A stretch of 64,000 nt of DNA from Nissolia schottii (Eukaryota; Streptophyta; Magnoliopsida; Fabales; Fabaceae). The DNA is taken from assembly GCA_003254905.1 (NCBI GenBank), contig QANU01033113.1, positions 271,262-335,261 on the forward strand, given 5' to 3'. Positions 46,080 through 58,137 of this stretch are shown piece by piece (the first letter of the stretch is position 1; every line of letters starts with the position of its first letter). Made by a program: the position numbers and the translations under genes. The notes beneath the pieces were generated by a model. That model was not told where the DNA came from. It saw only the letters and a program-made list of their open reading frames with translations, and did not search any database.

Positions 46080-46865
46080 GAGAGTTTAAATATATAGGTT
46101 TTTTTTTTTTTTCTTCTTTTCTTTTCTTTTCTTTTTCTTTTTTTCTGTTCTAACAATTGCACTAAGGATTTATTAAAAATGTTGAAAGTTTAAATATTCA
46201 CTGCATTGAAAGTATTAGAAAATTCAAAATATTTTACTTTATGTACTTTAACTAGTGTTCTTAAGATACTTATTAGTAAAATTTAAATATATATACCTAT
46301 TTAGTGTGGAGTTTCATGTCCTAGAATTTTATGAAATTAACTTTAATAATATATTAAAAGTGTAATGTATTTTATATGGTAAATTAGTATTATTTACATA
46401 CATGATTATTTAGTAGGCAGTGTAAAATGAGTAAAATTCAATTTTAATATGAACTTCGTCTCCTTGACTCTTGCCTCTGTAGCCTCCACGTGAACTTTCT
46501 TGTGGTTCCTATATCGAAGTAATTCTGACGCGACAACGACGGAACGACCCGACGCTCACGTTGCTCTTCCCCGCCACCTCGATGGAGCGGTACACCTTTC
46601 ACGTTCTCCTACTCCATCACGTCCATCAACCGCGTCCCAAACGGCGTTCACATCCTCCATCTGTATGCTCACGTCGTCTCTTACTCACATCCTTCATCAG
46701 CCCCAAACGAAGTTCACATCCTCCCCCACGTCATCTCTCCCTCTCGTCGTCTTTCTTCCCCAGCACGTCCTTTGACGTTTCTCATCACTATATGCCGCAA
46801 ATTAGATTTTTTTTTTATCATCTCTTTATCCTACAGATCATTTTCTGTGTTAGGGTTTATTTAGT
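46080..46865. other. spacer upstream of the PADRE gene
   Basis: Contains a T/C-rich tract (about 46099-46150) and a C-rich patch at 46490-46770 with open frames but no recognisable domain. No supported gene. Confidence 0.4.
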
Positions 46866-47285
46866 TTTATTAGGTAAGTTTTTTCATTACAGTTATACGG
46901 TTTTGTTCATTTTATATGAACAAGTTTGTTCATTTTTTGTATTGGAGTTTGGTCATTCTTATTAGGTAGGTTTATTCATTACATTTAATGATTTGTTCAT
47001 TTTATATGAATAAGTTTTGTTCATTTTTTGTATTGGGATTTGTTCAGTCTTATTAGATAGGTTTGTTCACTAGAGTTTGTTCATTTTATATGAACATGTT
47101 TGTTCATTTTTTGTATTAGAATTTGTTCACTACAGTTATATGAGTTTGTTCATTTTATATGAACATGTTTGTTCATTTTTTGTATTGGGGTTTGTTCATT
47201 TTTTTTTATTGGGAGTTGTTCATTCTTATTAGGTAGGTTTGTTCACTACAGTTAACAAGATTTGTTTGTTTTATATTAACATATT
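46866..47285 (+). repeat. degenerate tandem array, unit about 90 bp
   Basis: The unit ATTAGGTAGGTTTGTTCACT followed by GTTCATTTTATATGAACATG and TTTGTTCATTTTTTGTATTGGG repeats about four to five times with substitutions and small indels. Within each unit GTTCAT and ATGAAC form a short inverted pair. It begins about 0.9 kb upstream of the PADRE core promoter. Confidence 0.75.
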
Positions 47286-48390
47286 TGGATGTGAGGGAGG
47301 ACGTGATTGCATGCCATTTGGGGCGGCAGTTGAACAACTCACGTGAGGAAAGAAGAAAACGGGATTGAAGAGAGAAAAGAAAGAAAGATAGCAAAATTAG
47401 AGAGAGAAAATACATATTAAAATATATTTAATAGGAGAGAGAAATACAAATCTTTATCCGTAATGATTTGGGGAAAATAAGTTTGTTTGTGGGTCAGGAT
47501 GTATTAAAAATTTTAGTAGTTACACGTTGATACAATTTAAGGTATACACATAACAATATAACATCACTCTTAATTATTTTATCAATATTTTATCATATAT
47601 GTAAAATAATAGTATGTGACAAGGGGGGGTGGGGGGAAAGCCTAAGGAAGAGTGGGACCGGGGCATGCAGCTGTGATGTGATGGGCAGCTCTCAAAACGT
47701 TACATTCCCATGGCCCATGGGCGTATCGTCCGTTTTTAACTTACGTAAATGAGTAATGGCATATTCACGTTGTATTTTCCATGGATCAATGTGATCTGCC
47801 CCGTTTTCATATGAAAAATGGTCCTTTAACATCTAAAAAGTTGCGGGTCCTTGTCACTTCTTTCATAGCACGTTGAAAGATTCAATTTTTTGCAATAATG
47901 AATTTCATGATTTATCGTAAGAGAGATAATTAGATATAGACTTCTTTTCATAGGCTCAAATTGTAAAATTATTTTTTTTATAGACTGTTACAATAAAGTT
48001 ATCATAATATCATGTGACTAAACTTTGACCAAAAAATTGTAATAATAAAATTAATAAGTTTAATTTTTATTCAATGACAGTGTAAAGTTTTTTATATTGC
48101 CATCAATCAAATCTTTTCATTCTAATGACTTTTAAAGGATTGAGAGAAAATGTTAACTATTTATACTAATGTAGCAAGATTTAATTGGTTAACAATATAA
48201 AAGTAATTAATTTATACTATTAGTAGATAAAAATTAAACTCAAAAATCAATGGTGAAATTATAAGATTTAAATATTTTTAAATTATTATCTCAAGCTCTA
48301 GTACTTCTAGTTTAAAGTTTTTCCCTTTTTTGGGCCGAAGAAAATAAATAAAGCTAAAAAGTTACAAACGTAAGTGTATATAGTCTATAA
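47286..48390. other. AT-rich spacer
   Basis: No gene is visible. G-rich run near 47624-47637. The left edge of the LINE remnant (3' tail) probably lies near 48330-48390. Confidence 0.45.
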
Positions 48391-48830
48391 TCATCCCGAG
48401 GTGAATAAGCTCCCTAAGTCTAGGTGGAGGCTCCTCAAAGTCATGGAAAGCACCCCTCTATTCACACATATTTTTGCCAAAAAGTCCGCACAAAAAATTG
48501 CTTCACGCAAAATATAAGATAGCGTGATAGCCCAATCCCTAGTTAACCAATTCTTGATCTTTGTAATGGAGCGTAAAGAGGATGAAAGAAAAGATTCAAG
48601 CCCTTCGTAATAACCAAACAAATTGTCTCTAAAGAGTCGCTCTCACAAACTACTCGACAAAAACCCAACATCAAATACTATGCAAACCACGGAAGATAGC
48701 AATAATCTTCATCTATAAATTTTCAGCAACACCAATATGAAAAGAAGAAGAAGAAAAAAACTATAAATCCACCTACCATCAGTCCCTTAGAGAACACCAC
48801 CAAAACCCACACGCTTTGAATTACCGAGAG
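48391..48830 (-). pseudogene. LINE RNase H domain, downstream part
   Basis: The minus strand carries VGFGGVL with GTDGRWIYS (near 48790), then CESDSLETICLVITKGLN (about 48640) and, one frame over, WLTRDWAITLSYILREAIFC with ADFLAKI (about 48480-48560). These are landmarks of the RVT_3 RNase H domain at the end of plant non-LTR elements (GxGGVLRDxxGRW, ESDS, LLxRDWxVxLSHxLREANxCADFLA). Stops and a frameshift make it non-functional. Its upstream part resumes at 52214, on the far side of the inserted hAT-like element. Confidence 0.75.
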
Positions 48831-48867
48831 TAGGGGTGTTCATGGGCCGGGTAGGGCCGGGTTGACC

Positions 48868-51783
48868 TGTAACAACCCAAGTTTTTCCTTCGCTAAAAAT
48901 TTCACTTAATAAATAATTAAGAACATGTTAATAAGGAAAAGATGAGATAAAAAAATGGAATAAAATTCACAGAATTTACTTAATGTCTATCGTATTAGGT
49001 AAAAATAATAATTTTGCGATCTCGTGACGTTTGGGTTAGTATTAGGCTATTTTTAGAACTTAAGTGTGACTCAAAGGAGTCTGTAAAACACACTAATATG
49101 AAAATAATGGGAGAATAATTCAAGAAAGATTTAAATATGAACAAGGAAAACTTATAGGTTACAACGGTATGTCCGAAATATTTTTAGGACTTTCGGACAT
49201 AAATAGTTAATGAACCAACATGACCGAAACTACACTAATCAAATGAAATAGTGGCCAAAGGCCACTAAAACACCACGGGCAGCCCTTCCCCACGAAGACA
49301 CACACACTTTCTCTTCCAAAGTGTTTTCTAAGTTTCCTAACCTAAAACCATCCAAAAGCTTCATCAAAACTTCATCTCCCACCACCATCCTTGCCTTTTC
49401 TCATCTTAATTCACCCTCAAAGTAATCTAGGAAGCAAGCTAACATCAAGAATTAGAGTTTCTCTTCAAGTGGAATCCAAGAGATCAAGTTCCAAAACCCT
49501 AGGAACTCCATAACCTAGGTTTTGTTCTTTCTTGGCAAGAAAAGCTCAAGGAAGCAAGGAAAGCTTCAAGTTCATCTTTCCTCTCATCCTAATTCATCCT
49601 TAAGTTCCTAAGGAAGGCAAAGCAAGAATAGTTGGTGAGTTTTATCATTTAGTGAGAAGCCAAGTTTCCATAATTCATAATGGCCCTAATTATGTAAAAA
49701 TTTCATTTTAGGTCAAGGAAGTGTCAAGCAAGCAAGCAAGGCTTGGTTTCATCTTTCTTTAGCATTAACAAGCCCTTGAGGAGGTGGGGTAATCTTTAGT
49801 TTAACACCTCTTTGGTGATTGTGATGAATTATGTGCTTAATTGTGTGTATGTATGTCTCTATGCATGTATGCCTATAATTGTTAGAATTGATGCTAGGCT
49901 TAGGAAGACAATTCTGAAGGGTCCTGTGACCTGGATTAGATAGGTTTATTGTATGTTAAAGAGGGGTGAAAAGTTCAGGCAAGTGTCATGGAAAAAGGGG
50001 GAGAAAAGAGAGAAAACCAATTTCTGCAGGTTACAAGGCGTCAGAGCGCGCTAAGCGCAGCGCTAAGCGCCGCGCTGAGCGGTCTGCTGAGCGGCGCGCT
50101 GAGCGGTGCGCTGGGCGGCAGGCTGAGCGGCGGTTCAGGGAGCTTTTGGGTTAAATGCTGAAGGCTCCAGTCGTTGAGCGAAAACGTAGTTACCGTTGTA
50201 ATGATTTGAGACCAGGAAATTTTATGAAAACCTTTGAAGTGCATATTCTAATATTTACTTGCTATCTTAGGATTGATAATTGAATTAGGTGAGTATAGGA
50301 GGAAAATGTTGTGAATATATCAATTACATGCCGTATGTGACGCATTCCATGCATTCAGGATAAAGTAAGGTTTAGAGAATTATAAGTAATAATGAGATAA
50401 AGAAAGGAAATGAAATGAATTGAAACATAGAGAAACAAGTATGCCATGTTGCAGGTACATGAATGTCAGAGATGCTGAAAAAGGGCTAAAGGCCCAATAC
50501 TGAGAAAAGGCTAAATGCCAAAAGGTTGAAAAGGCTAAATGCCATATGATGAAAAAGGGCCGTGATCACGTGAGCCACACTACGATCCCACTTCAGGAGG
50601 TCCGAGGGGCATCCTGAATGTGGAAGCCCGCCACAGGTGGTGTCTATCTGACATACCTGGGGGTGTGCGGTTACCACGCCTTTGCATTGTCGTACGGGGG
50701 CAAGCCTAGGTGGGGGTACAATATCCGCCCACTGTCGAGGGGTCCCGAGGGGGCACACGACAGGTGGAAGCCCACCGCAGGGGTCACAGAGGACCACCTG
50801 GAGGTGCGAGGTTATTCCGTCATAGTAATGTCAAGAGAGGACAATGCTATGGTGGGAATAACATACATTCCAAAAGCTGATTATTATGTAATGCATGAGC
50901 ATTTAGCATGTTTATTATGTTATGCATAAGTATGTGAAAAGGTGCATTCTGGTTATTCTGACTATTCTATTATGCATGAGAGATTTTAAGCTATTATCCT
51001 GTTGTTATGTTGTTACCGTCAAGAGAACGCTCGAGACGGATATGTATGTAAACGCAATGTTAATCAGCACGAGAACGTAGTAAACAAGAGTAGTTCCCAG
51101 ATCACATAGTAATGTAGATAAAGCCGTTCAGATAGGCCAGATAATAATCAGTAGGATATGTAGTATACATGTTCACTTAGAGATCTCTGAGCGGCCTGAA
51201 GTCCGACCTAATATGAGACGAGACTTAGGAACTAAAGTTACTTCCACTGAGAACCTACCGTTCTCACTCCCATTACCTTATTGACTTCAGGTACTGATGA
51301 CGATTCATGTTTTGAGGATGCCGATGAGCCGCCAGCAGAGCCATGAGCGGCAGTGACAGGATAGGGACATAGAGAGAGCTGGATGTCCAGATTTTTGCCA
51401 AGGGTCTCTAGCAGCCCTTATATTTTGATATGTACTTTGAGATGCTGTATTAGGACTCATGTATTGATATTTTGATTTCTGTACATATGATGTATATTAT
51501 GTATTATACATACACCTATGTGACTTTGTTATGATGGACCACTGGTTGTATGTTGGATGCTCTATCATACTACTGCTAGACGCTTTGTTATATTTGTTTT
51601 TCAGACGCATGGCTCTAGTTTCACAATTATGTAATGGTAACGAAAATTTTAAAATTGGTCCTTATTTTCCTAAACCACTATTTTCGAAAGATAACAATGG
51701 ACTAAGGTATTCCGATCAGATAGTAAACAACCTAGTGAGCTTTGTTTACCACGTACGGGTAAACAGTTAGCTAGGGTGTTTCA
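48868..51783 (+). mobile_element. solo LTR (2,916 bp), probably Gypsy type
   Basis: Begins TGTAACAACCC and ends GGGTGTTTCA, that is TG...CA with imperfect inverted tips. It is flanked on both sides by the identical five bases TGACC (48863-48867 and 51784-51788). No primer-binding site, polypurine tract or coding domain is inside, so the two LTRs of a former element have recombined to one. The TGTAACA-CCC/GGGTGTTACA type tips are common in plant chromovirus-like Gypsy elements; lineage is inference. It contains a 12-bp GC-rich tandem array at 50047-50130. Confidence 0.85.
50047..50130 (+). repeat. 12-bp GC-rich tandem array inside the solo LTR
   Basis: Seven consecutive 12-mers of the form NGCGCTGAGCGG or a close variant (CGCGCTAAGCGC, AGCGCTAAGCGC, CGCGCTGAGCGG, and so on), in otherwise AT-rich DNA. 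It encodes a spurious Ala/Glu/Arg tetrapeptide repeat in one frame. Confidence 0.85.
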
Positions 51784-52221
51784 TGACCTATACCCGAACC
51801 AGGCCTTATATTTAGACCGGGCCAGTTTGAGGACCCGAACCTAACCCTAAACCCGATAGGCCTGATCATCTTCGGGCCGAGTTAAAACCCAGGTTTAGAC
51901 CTGGCCAAAATGGGCCAAAATAAATTCAAAATAAATTTAGAAACAGCAGAAACAGAAACAGCAAAAATAGCAAAAATAGAAACAGCAAAAACAAAAATAG
52001 CAGAAACAGAAACAGCAGAAATTGCATAACAAAAACAGCAGAAATTGCATAATAGAAATAGCAAAAACAGAAACAGCAGAAATTGGACTCTGGAGGTTTT
52101 AAAAAAAAAGTAGACAGCATAAATGCAAAATCAATGGAGATAATTATGAAGAAAAAAAATGTATAATAATATACGTCGGGCCGCCGGGCCGGATCGGGTT
52201 ATGAACACCCCTAACCGAGAA

Positions 52222-52310
52222 TGCTCAATATTAACTTTGACTGACCCTTGCTCTGGACATTCCCAACAAATCCATCACTTCAAGTTTAAAGTGTCACAAT
52301 GTGTTCTACT
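52222..52310 (-). pseudogene. LINE RNase H domain, upstream part
   Basis: On the minus strand GTCAAAGTTAATATTGAGC reads VKVNIE, the start of plant LINE RNase H domains (W-VKLNxDGS), directly before the hAT target site. Removing 48831-52221 lets it run into VGFGGVL at 48.8 kb with the usual spacing. Confidence 0.6.
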
Positions 52311-53204
52311 TAATTACCTTCTCAACTCAAAATTGTGTAAACAATTATAAAGATAATAAAAATAAATTATATTAATCTCCTATAAAGTTAATTAGGTGAT
52401 ATTACACACAACACCCATCAATTTACTAAAATATACAGTAATCTCTGGTAAAATTTAAGTGATATTTTATATATTACATACTTCTTTTTAATGTGACAAA
52501 AAGTACCCATATAAACATGAAATTGAGTAATGAGTATACCCTTGTATTTTGTAAGGGATGTGGCTTTAGCTATGATAAATCAAGAAGTATTGCGGGAAAT
52601 ATTACATAACTTAGAGAAAATAAATGTAGTTAAGTCTAAAAAAATGTGACAATGTGTAGTTAGTTATGCTTTAAATGACTCTGTTGTTGTATGTGTGAGT
52701 CAAATCTCACGTCGCAATGTTTGACAAAGGAGATGATGAGAGACTTCTCATAAAATTAAAAGTTTATCTTTTGATTGTTACACACCACCAAGAAGAGAAT
52801 CTATGCACTACAGAGAAGGTGCAATTTGGTTATTGGTTCATGAGTTTAGTAGGAGGGATCATGGAAATAGTTTGAAATACTTGAACAACGACAAATCTTT
52901 GTATTCTTTTGTTGCAATTTTTTTTCTCCCTATGTACCTTTTGGGTTCTTTCCACTGCCCAACAACTGGTTTAAGAGATTTGATTCAAGTGGAAAGAAAA
53001 TTGGAGTTAATGCAATAAGGAAAGAAGGAGACCCCATTAATGACACTATCACCTCTCGCTACAAGGGTGCCATGTTAGCAATATCTTTTAAAAGTATTTT
53101 TTAATTGATTTTGTGAATTTTGTGACATTCTAAATACACTGGAATGCTTCTCTATACTATAGCTAGTGCAACGAAATTTGAGGTAGATTTCACTATGTGA
53201 TAAC
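52311..53204. other. AT-rich spacer
   Basis: Nothing beyond short uninformative open frames is visible. Confidence 0.45.
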
Positions 53205-53221
53205 CACTACTAGAAAAACGC
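53205..53221 (+). mobile_element. possible CACTA (En/Spm) terminus
   Basis: CACTACTAGAAAAACGC matches the conserved terminal inverted repeat of plant CACTA transposons (CACTACAAGAAAA or CACTACTAGAAAA). The opposite terminus and transposase were not found in the window, so only one end, or a chance match, is supported. Confidence 0.35.
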
Positions 53222-55200
53222 TAAATACCAATAGATTTTACCAATGGATATATTCTTCGCACTTATTGGAGGATTTTATGTCGCCAAGCTGCTGGTACAT
53301 GGTTTTTTGACTCTATTAACGAAGAAGCTTAGTGCTACCTGCAGATAATGTATCCATTGTAATTTCCACTGGAACAATGTGGCCTCAAGTGACGCCTACA
53401 TATTACAGTCATCTGCTAGTAATCACTAAAATATTAATTACCGTTTTGGGAGACTTTTGCCAATTCCACAAAAGTGTTGCTTCGATTACAAAGGAGGTAG
53501 CCCTAGGGGCTAACTAGGGCTAGACTGCGGTTGCCAAGGTGCTACGCGAGAGCTTTGCATCATCGATTTTGCATCTATGGGTTCTTCTTTTATGATTCCT
53601 TTGTATTTTCTCTTGTACTTCTTCTTCTCTATGCACTAAGTCCCTGATTAAGGAATGATGTAACCTCTTTTGACAATGCTTTCACAATATATGATGTTAT
53701 TCAGTTATTATTGTTTGCAGTTAACGTTTCTATATGCTTGTGCTTAACTACAACTAATTAATTGGCCACTGATTAGTTTGTTTTGATGTCTTACTTGAGA
53801 CTCAAGAGAGAAATTGTGGGAGGTGTTCATAGGTAAAGAAACCATAAGTCGAGCAAGACACCAAGATGGTTTACGTGATCTGTGTGTTCTTGTGAGGGGC
53901 AGAAATAGATCATTCACGCTTTGAATAAGTTTAGACCTCGCTAAGAGATTAGGGGGCCAATTTAGGATAAGAGAGTTGTTTAATCTCGAGAGATGCTAAT
54001 GGCTAGTGACCCCGATCATTAATTAATTCAATAGTTAATTATTTAACATCTATATTATGATAGTCATGTGGAATTGTCTATGAGCCCACCTAAATCTAGA
54101 GTAGGTAAAGTCATTAGCCCTAGTGTTCTTCTCATCATTGAGTCTTTTCTTTTATTTAATTTTTATTGATTTAATTGTTATTTTAGTTTAATTATTATTT
54201 TACCTTAAATGTATAAAAACCTTTTCCATCTTCAAACAATTCAATTTAGTAATTTATTAATTAGAATCGAGTGTGTAATATTATACATGTAGGTTCGACA
54301 ACTCAATAGGTTTTAATACTCATTATTATTTACCGCGACTAATGCACTTGCTAGCATTAAGTGATCAATAAAGAATTGTATTCAACTCCTCATAGAGAAC
54401 AAAATGTTTAACTAGCCCTACTATCTTTGCTAAAAAAAAGGGAAAGAAAAACACAACAGCAAGGTTTAGATGTACCTTTGAAATATAAATAAAAATGTAA
54501 TTAAAAAAATAAAACTAAAGAGGTGAAGAATAGCAAGTAGAAGTCTATTCTCTTGCTTTAGCAATCAAATGGACAGTTAGCACTTTAAAGCTTTGTCCCA
54601 ATAAGGGTAGATAAAATATTCAGATTATCAATTGCTTATTGCTTTTGGTCTCATTTTACTTTGGGGAACAATGGTGCATATTATTGGTCAAACAGCCATA
54701 ATCAGTAGTGAGTTGCATCCTCATGCATGGTTGACAAACCACGAGCACCGCTGCCAATGATTACAGCCAAATCTTGAATTGCATGAGAACTTCATCACCA
54801 CTCCACTTCTGTATGTATGGACTTTAGAGAATAATTTTCATGTTCTTTCATAGTAATGCCTTGGAATCAGAATATGCCACTAGGACTTCATTTTACTTTA
54901 CACACTGAAAGGTGATAAATCAGTAACCCATAGACATAGATACTTGAAAAATAAATTATATAAAATCAATTTTTATTATGAATATATAAAAAAAATATTA
55001 AAATTATATCCATACGCGAATCTTTTTGATAAGGGAAAGAGTGATTATGCATGTTGCATGATGGTAGAGGAGGTGTTGGGCGGTGGGCTGTGTTGTGTTC
55101 AACTTTCACTGAAAACGTGAAGGACTTGCTTTGTTTTGTTGTTTGTTTTTGTGTCGTGGGTGTGGACCCAACAAAGGGATGAGATAATCACTTAGCTCAA
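53222..55200. other. spacer, possible transposon interior
   Basis: No recognisable coding domain. Composition at 53500-54200 is more balanced than the flanks and could be the interior of the element that starts at 53205, but I cannot show it. Confidence 0.35.
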
Positions 55201-55204
55201 TTAA

Positions 55205-55460
55205 CAATAAACCTTTCACTTTACTCCCTAGAATATTCAACACTAGTCAAATTAATCCTTGAGTTATGAAAATATATTCTCTAATTTTCAAAGTTATCAA
55301 AAATCGATTGAATTAGTCTTTAAAATATATTGATCTGATCGACGCTGAATGGCTAATTTAATCAAATTTTAACAATTTTAAAAACTAAATAGTATATTTT
55401 CATAACTCAAGAAGTAATGTGAGTGACGTTGCCAATCCCATTTACTAAAGTAAAAAATTT
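55205..55460. repeat. imperfect inverted repeat, MITE-like
   Basis: CTTGAGTTATGAAAATATA at about 55260 is matched in inverted orientation by TATATTTTCATAACTCAAG at about 55391. Weaker pairing extends outward (CACTTTACTCCCTAGAAT side against ATTTACTAAAGTAAA side) and inward. About 250 bp overall. Confidence 0.6.
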
Positions 55461-56339
55461 ACTGACCAAGAGATGTGGCATGGTAATAGCTCATATTGTC
55501 GTTTAATCATGTTAATGTGAATTCGATCATCAGTGATGGGAATGGAAAAATATTTTCTGGTCAACCGTCTACCACTTCATATAAGCTTAGTTAATGTGAG
55601 GAAATTGTCAGTGCTATCAGTGATGGACACCTTGGATGAAATTATTTTTTTTTTATGAAGTTTTACTCCCTAAATTAATTACCAAAAAAATTGAGAGAGG
55701 AGACGTTGCTTAACCGTAATGAATGGCGTGTGTCGCGTAGTTGGGCTTGAAAGCGTGTTTGTTTCCGTTGCAAAAAGAATGAGGAGAAGGCATATCATCC
55801 AATTATATATAGTCCAACTCCTCCCCCTCCCCTTTTCTCCTTTCACAATAAGGCCCAATGCCTCTGCCTTTTGCCCCCTCCTCCTATAATAATCATGTAT
55901 GTGCTATTCTATTAGTATTGAAACAATTTTTTATTTTTTATTTTTATATCTCGTACTTTCTACGGGTTCTATAAGATAAATATTATTATAATTTTATTTT
56001 AAAAAATTTAATAGTTATATACATATTAATTTATATTTAATTTTTAAACTCTAATAAAAATGTTTACTTAAATTTATTGATCAAAAAATAAATTAATATG
56101 AATATAACTATAATGTTATAAAATATAACAAAATAATTACCTTTAAAATTTTTAAATTATTAATTGATTTTTTTGTTGCGAGCAATATTTATATGTATTT
56201 TTTAACTTTGTATATAAAATTTAAAAACTCTTAATAATTAGAAGTATTTTTATTTCCAAATTTTATTAAATAATATTCTACTAAAATTTAATGAATTATT
56301 TTACGACTCCCAATCTTAAATAAGATTTAATTTATTATG

Positions 56340-56375
<36 letters not shown>

Positions 56376-57495
56376 GATTGGGATCGTTAAATATATTAAA
56401 ACAAAATATATAGAAGATGAAAAGTAAAGGCAATTTATTGAGCAATAGAAGGAAAATATAATTCATACCATTAATTAACAGAAAAATATCAAATGATAGT
56501 TATATAATGGACGAACATTAATAGAAGAAATAAAAATTAAAGAGGATTATGAAAAAATATATATAATTTAAAATGATTTAAATTTGAAATTGCTACCACA
56601 AAAATCACTCATCAGCTAATGCAAACGTGTCAACAATAGGATAAAATAGTAACTGATCTCTGACTAGGCGATTTCACCAAAGGGGAACTCAGTCCTTTGG
56701 TTATGAGTTCTCCAAGTACTAGAACGATGAAACAATTCTTGGACAAAGGCGAAATTGTGAAATGAGAACGAAATTCAGATTAATCAAGAGCCACCATTTA
56801 CACCAAATCCACAAACTTTGGGTAGAGTTCTATGGACAACTAAAACTAAAACCTAACTAAAAGATAAAAGTGTGAAAAAGCAAGTAAACAATAGTAACAA
56901 TTTGTGTTAGGATGCCTTATCTCTTGAGTTTTGTGCATTTAAATCCCCTTAAGCAACTAACCATGTTCCCACCGAGATGTAACTTCCAACTCACCACATT
57001 TTCTTGGCACATAACGGCATTATCAATGTAGTGTAACCTCTAGCTCCACTACATAGCACAAACCGCCCTACTCTGAAAAACCGCTCCTCAATATAACTGA
57101 TCCTTTTAGTCATTCCTACACAACTATATTCACAATCCCCTTGTTGCCTCAGCCAAACTCTTCCACCAAACGATTCCTTACCCGTGAGAGTTGCTTATTC
57201 TTTCCTAGCTGTGGCATCCTCCTTCTAATCCTTTCAGCTAAAGAATGTTGCAAATTTTGAATTTTTGTGGTAACATATGCCCCCTTATATCAGCTGGCTA
57301 AACATGAGGCTAGATCATATAACTATCACATCGTCGTCACTGTTCATCCCTGCTGCGATAAATTGGCACAGTTGCAACTATTTTCTCAATTTTTGTGCCT
57401 CCATCATTATCCCTCCAAATCTTTCCATTTAAACTTAACGATGGAGGGAAAAATCCCTCCCCATACCATAAACTAGTCATTTTTCCGCTCTTAAA
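55461..57495. other. AT-rich spacer with microsatellite
   Basis: Very AT-rich at 55920-56600 with an (AT)n run at about 56344-56371. No gene is visible. Confidence 0.5.
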
Positions 57496-57502
57496 AGCAA
57501 CT

Positions 57503-57510
57503 ATAAATAT
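57503..57510 (+). promoter_or_regulatory. TATA-like box before the mobile-domain pseudogene
   Basis: TATAAATA about 150 bp before the ATG at 57658, followed by a C/T-rich leader. Relic promoter of the element that carried the mobile domain. Confidence 0.35.
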
Positions 57511-57657
57511 CCATCCTCTTTCTTGCCTTAGTCACTTTTCATTGCTTTCCATTTAAACCTTTTTCTTTCCTTTGAGATCACAGTACCTATTCTCAACTTT
57601 CTTTGTTCTTCTTCATTCCTATTTTCTTCATTTTCCATTGCTTTTTCCCTTTTGATT

Positions 57658-58137
57658 ATGGCTCTTGTTATCCCTTATGAGCTCTCTGCCAAGAAATATA
57701 TCCTAGGTCCCATGGCCGAAGACAATGTTGAGGGCACTAATATCATTTAAGATTTGTTCTTGGGCGTTAGCCAAAGACCTTTGATCACTGAGAGCCATTT
57801 CTCCATGCTCCAATTTCCCCCTGACCTAAAAACTTGGTCAAAATCGAGTCTTGAGTACACCAAATGGCACCGATAACTCCATCCCCTTCTTGGACGAGAT
57901 TGGGAGAATAAGCAGATTAGGGATATGCTTGCTATTTGCCTGAAGGACTAGCCCATGAACTTGAACCTTGTATTTACCTTGCTGAGTTTTTGGAACCCTG
58001 CCATTAGCGCCTTCCTGTTTCCATTTGAAATTATGTCTTATACTCTGATGGATGTGGCGACAGTTCTTGGCCTCCCAACACATGGGATAACATTGTTATG
58101 GATTATAAGAATCTCTCCGAGCCTGGTGGTGCCATAG
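57658..58137 (+). pseudogene. plant mobile domain pseudogene, copy 2
   Basis: One frame from the ATG reads LGVSQRPLITESHFSMLQFPP, LLGRDWENKQIRDMLAICLKD and LVFTLLSFWNPAISAFLFPF, then YTLMDVATVLGLPTHG. The FW-P...F-FPFG-M-TL-DVA-LLGLPT-G arrangement is the N-terminal signature of plant mobile domain proteins carried by some retrotransposons and by MAIN-like genes. In-frame stops at codons 31, 73 and 98 and a stop at 160 show decay. There is no frameshift up to the conserved motif. It differs in type from the minus-strand remnant at 12-13 kb. Confidence 0.7.

Larger units (their letters stand above)
48831..52213. mobile_element. hAT-like element (interrupted by a solo LTR)
   Basis: Both ends begin TAGGGGTGTTCAT (right end complemented) and continue with GGCC/CCGG-rich sequence. 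The flanks ACCGAGAG (48823-48830) and ACCGAGAA (52214-52221) are an 8-bp target duplication with one mismatch. An 8-bp duplication and short inverted ends of this type are the hallmark of hAT transposons. Without the nested LTR and one target repeat copy the element is about 460 bp and has no coding capacity. Its interior contains GGCCTG/CCCGAACC-rich subterminal sequence and an A-rich CAGAAATAGCAAAAACAGAAA low-complexity tract (about 51925-52085). Confidence 0.8.

Noticed and set aside
46866..47285. Possible CRISPR-like array of regularly spaced repeats
   Set aside because: Plant nuclear DNA; repeats are contiguous degenerate 90-bp units without unique spacers.
49966..50154. Ala/Arg/Glu-rich open frame with a tetrapeptide repeat
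   Set aside because: Produced by the 12-bp tandem array inside a non-coding solo LTR.
51882..52120. Hydrophobic Phe/Leu/Ala-rich open frames on the minus strand
   Set aside because: Low-complexity CAGAAATAGCAAAAA sequence in the hAT-like element read backwards; not a membrane protein.
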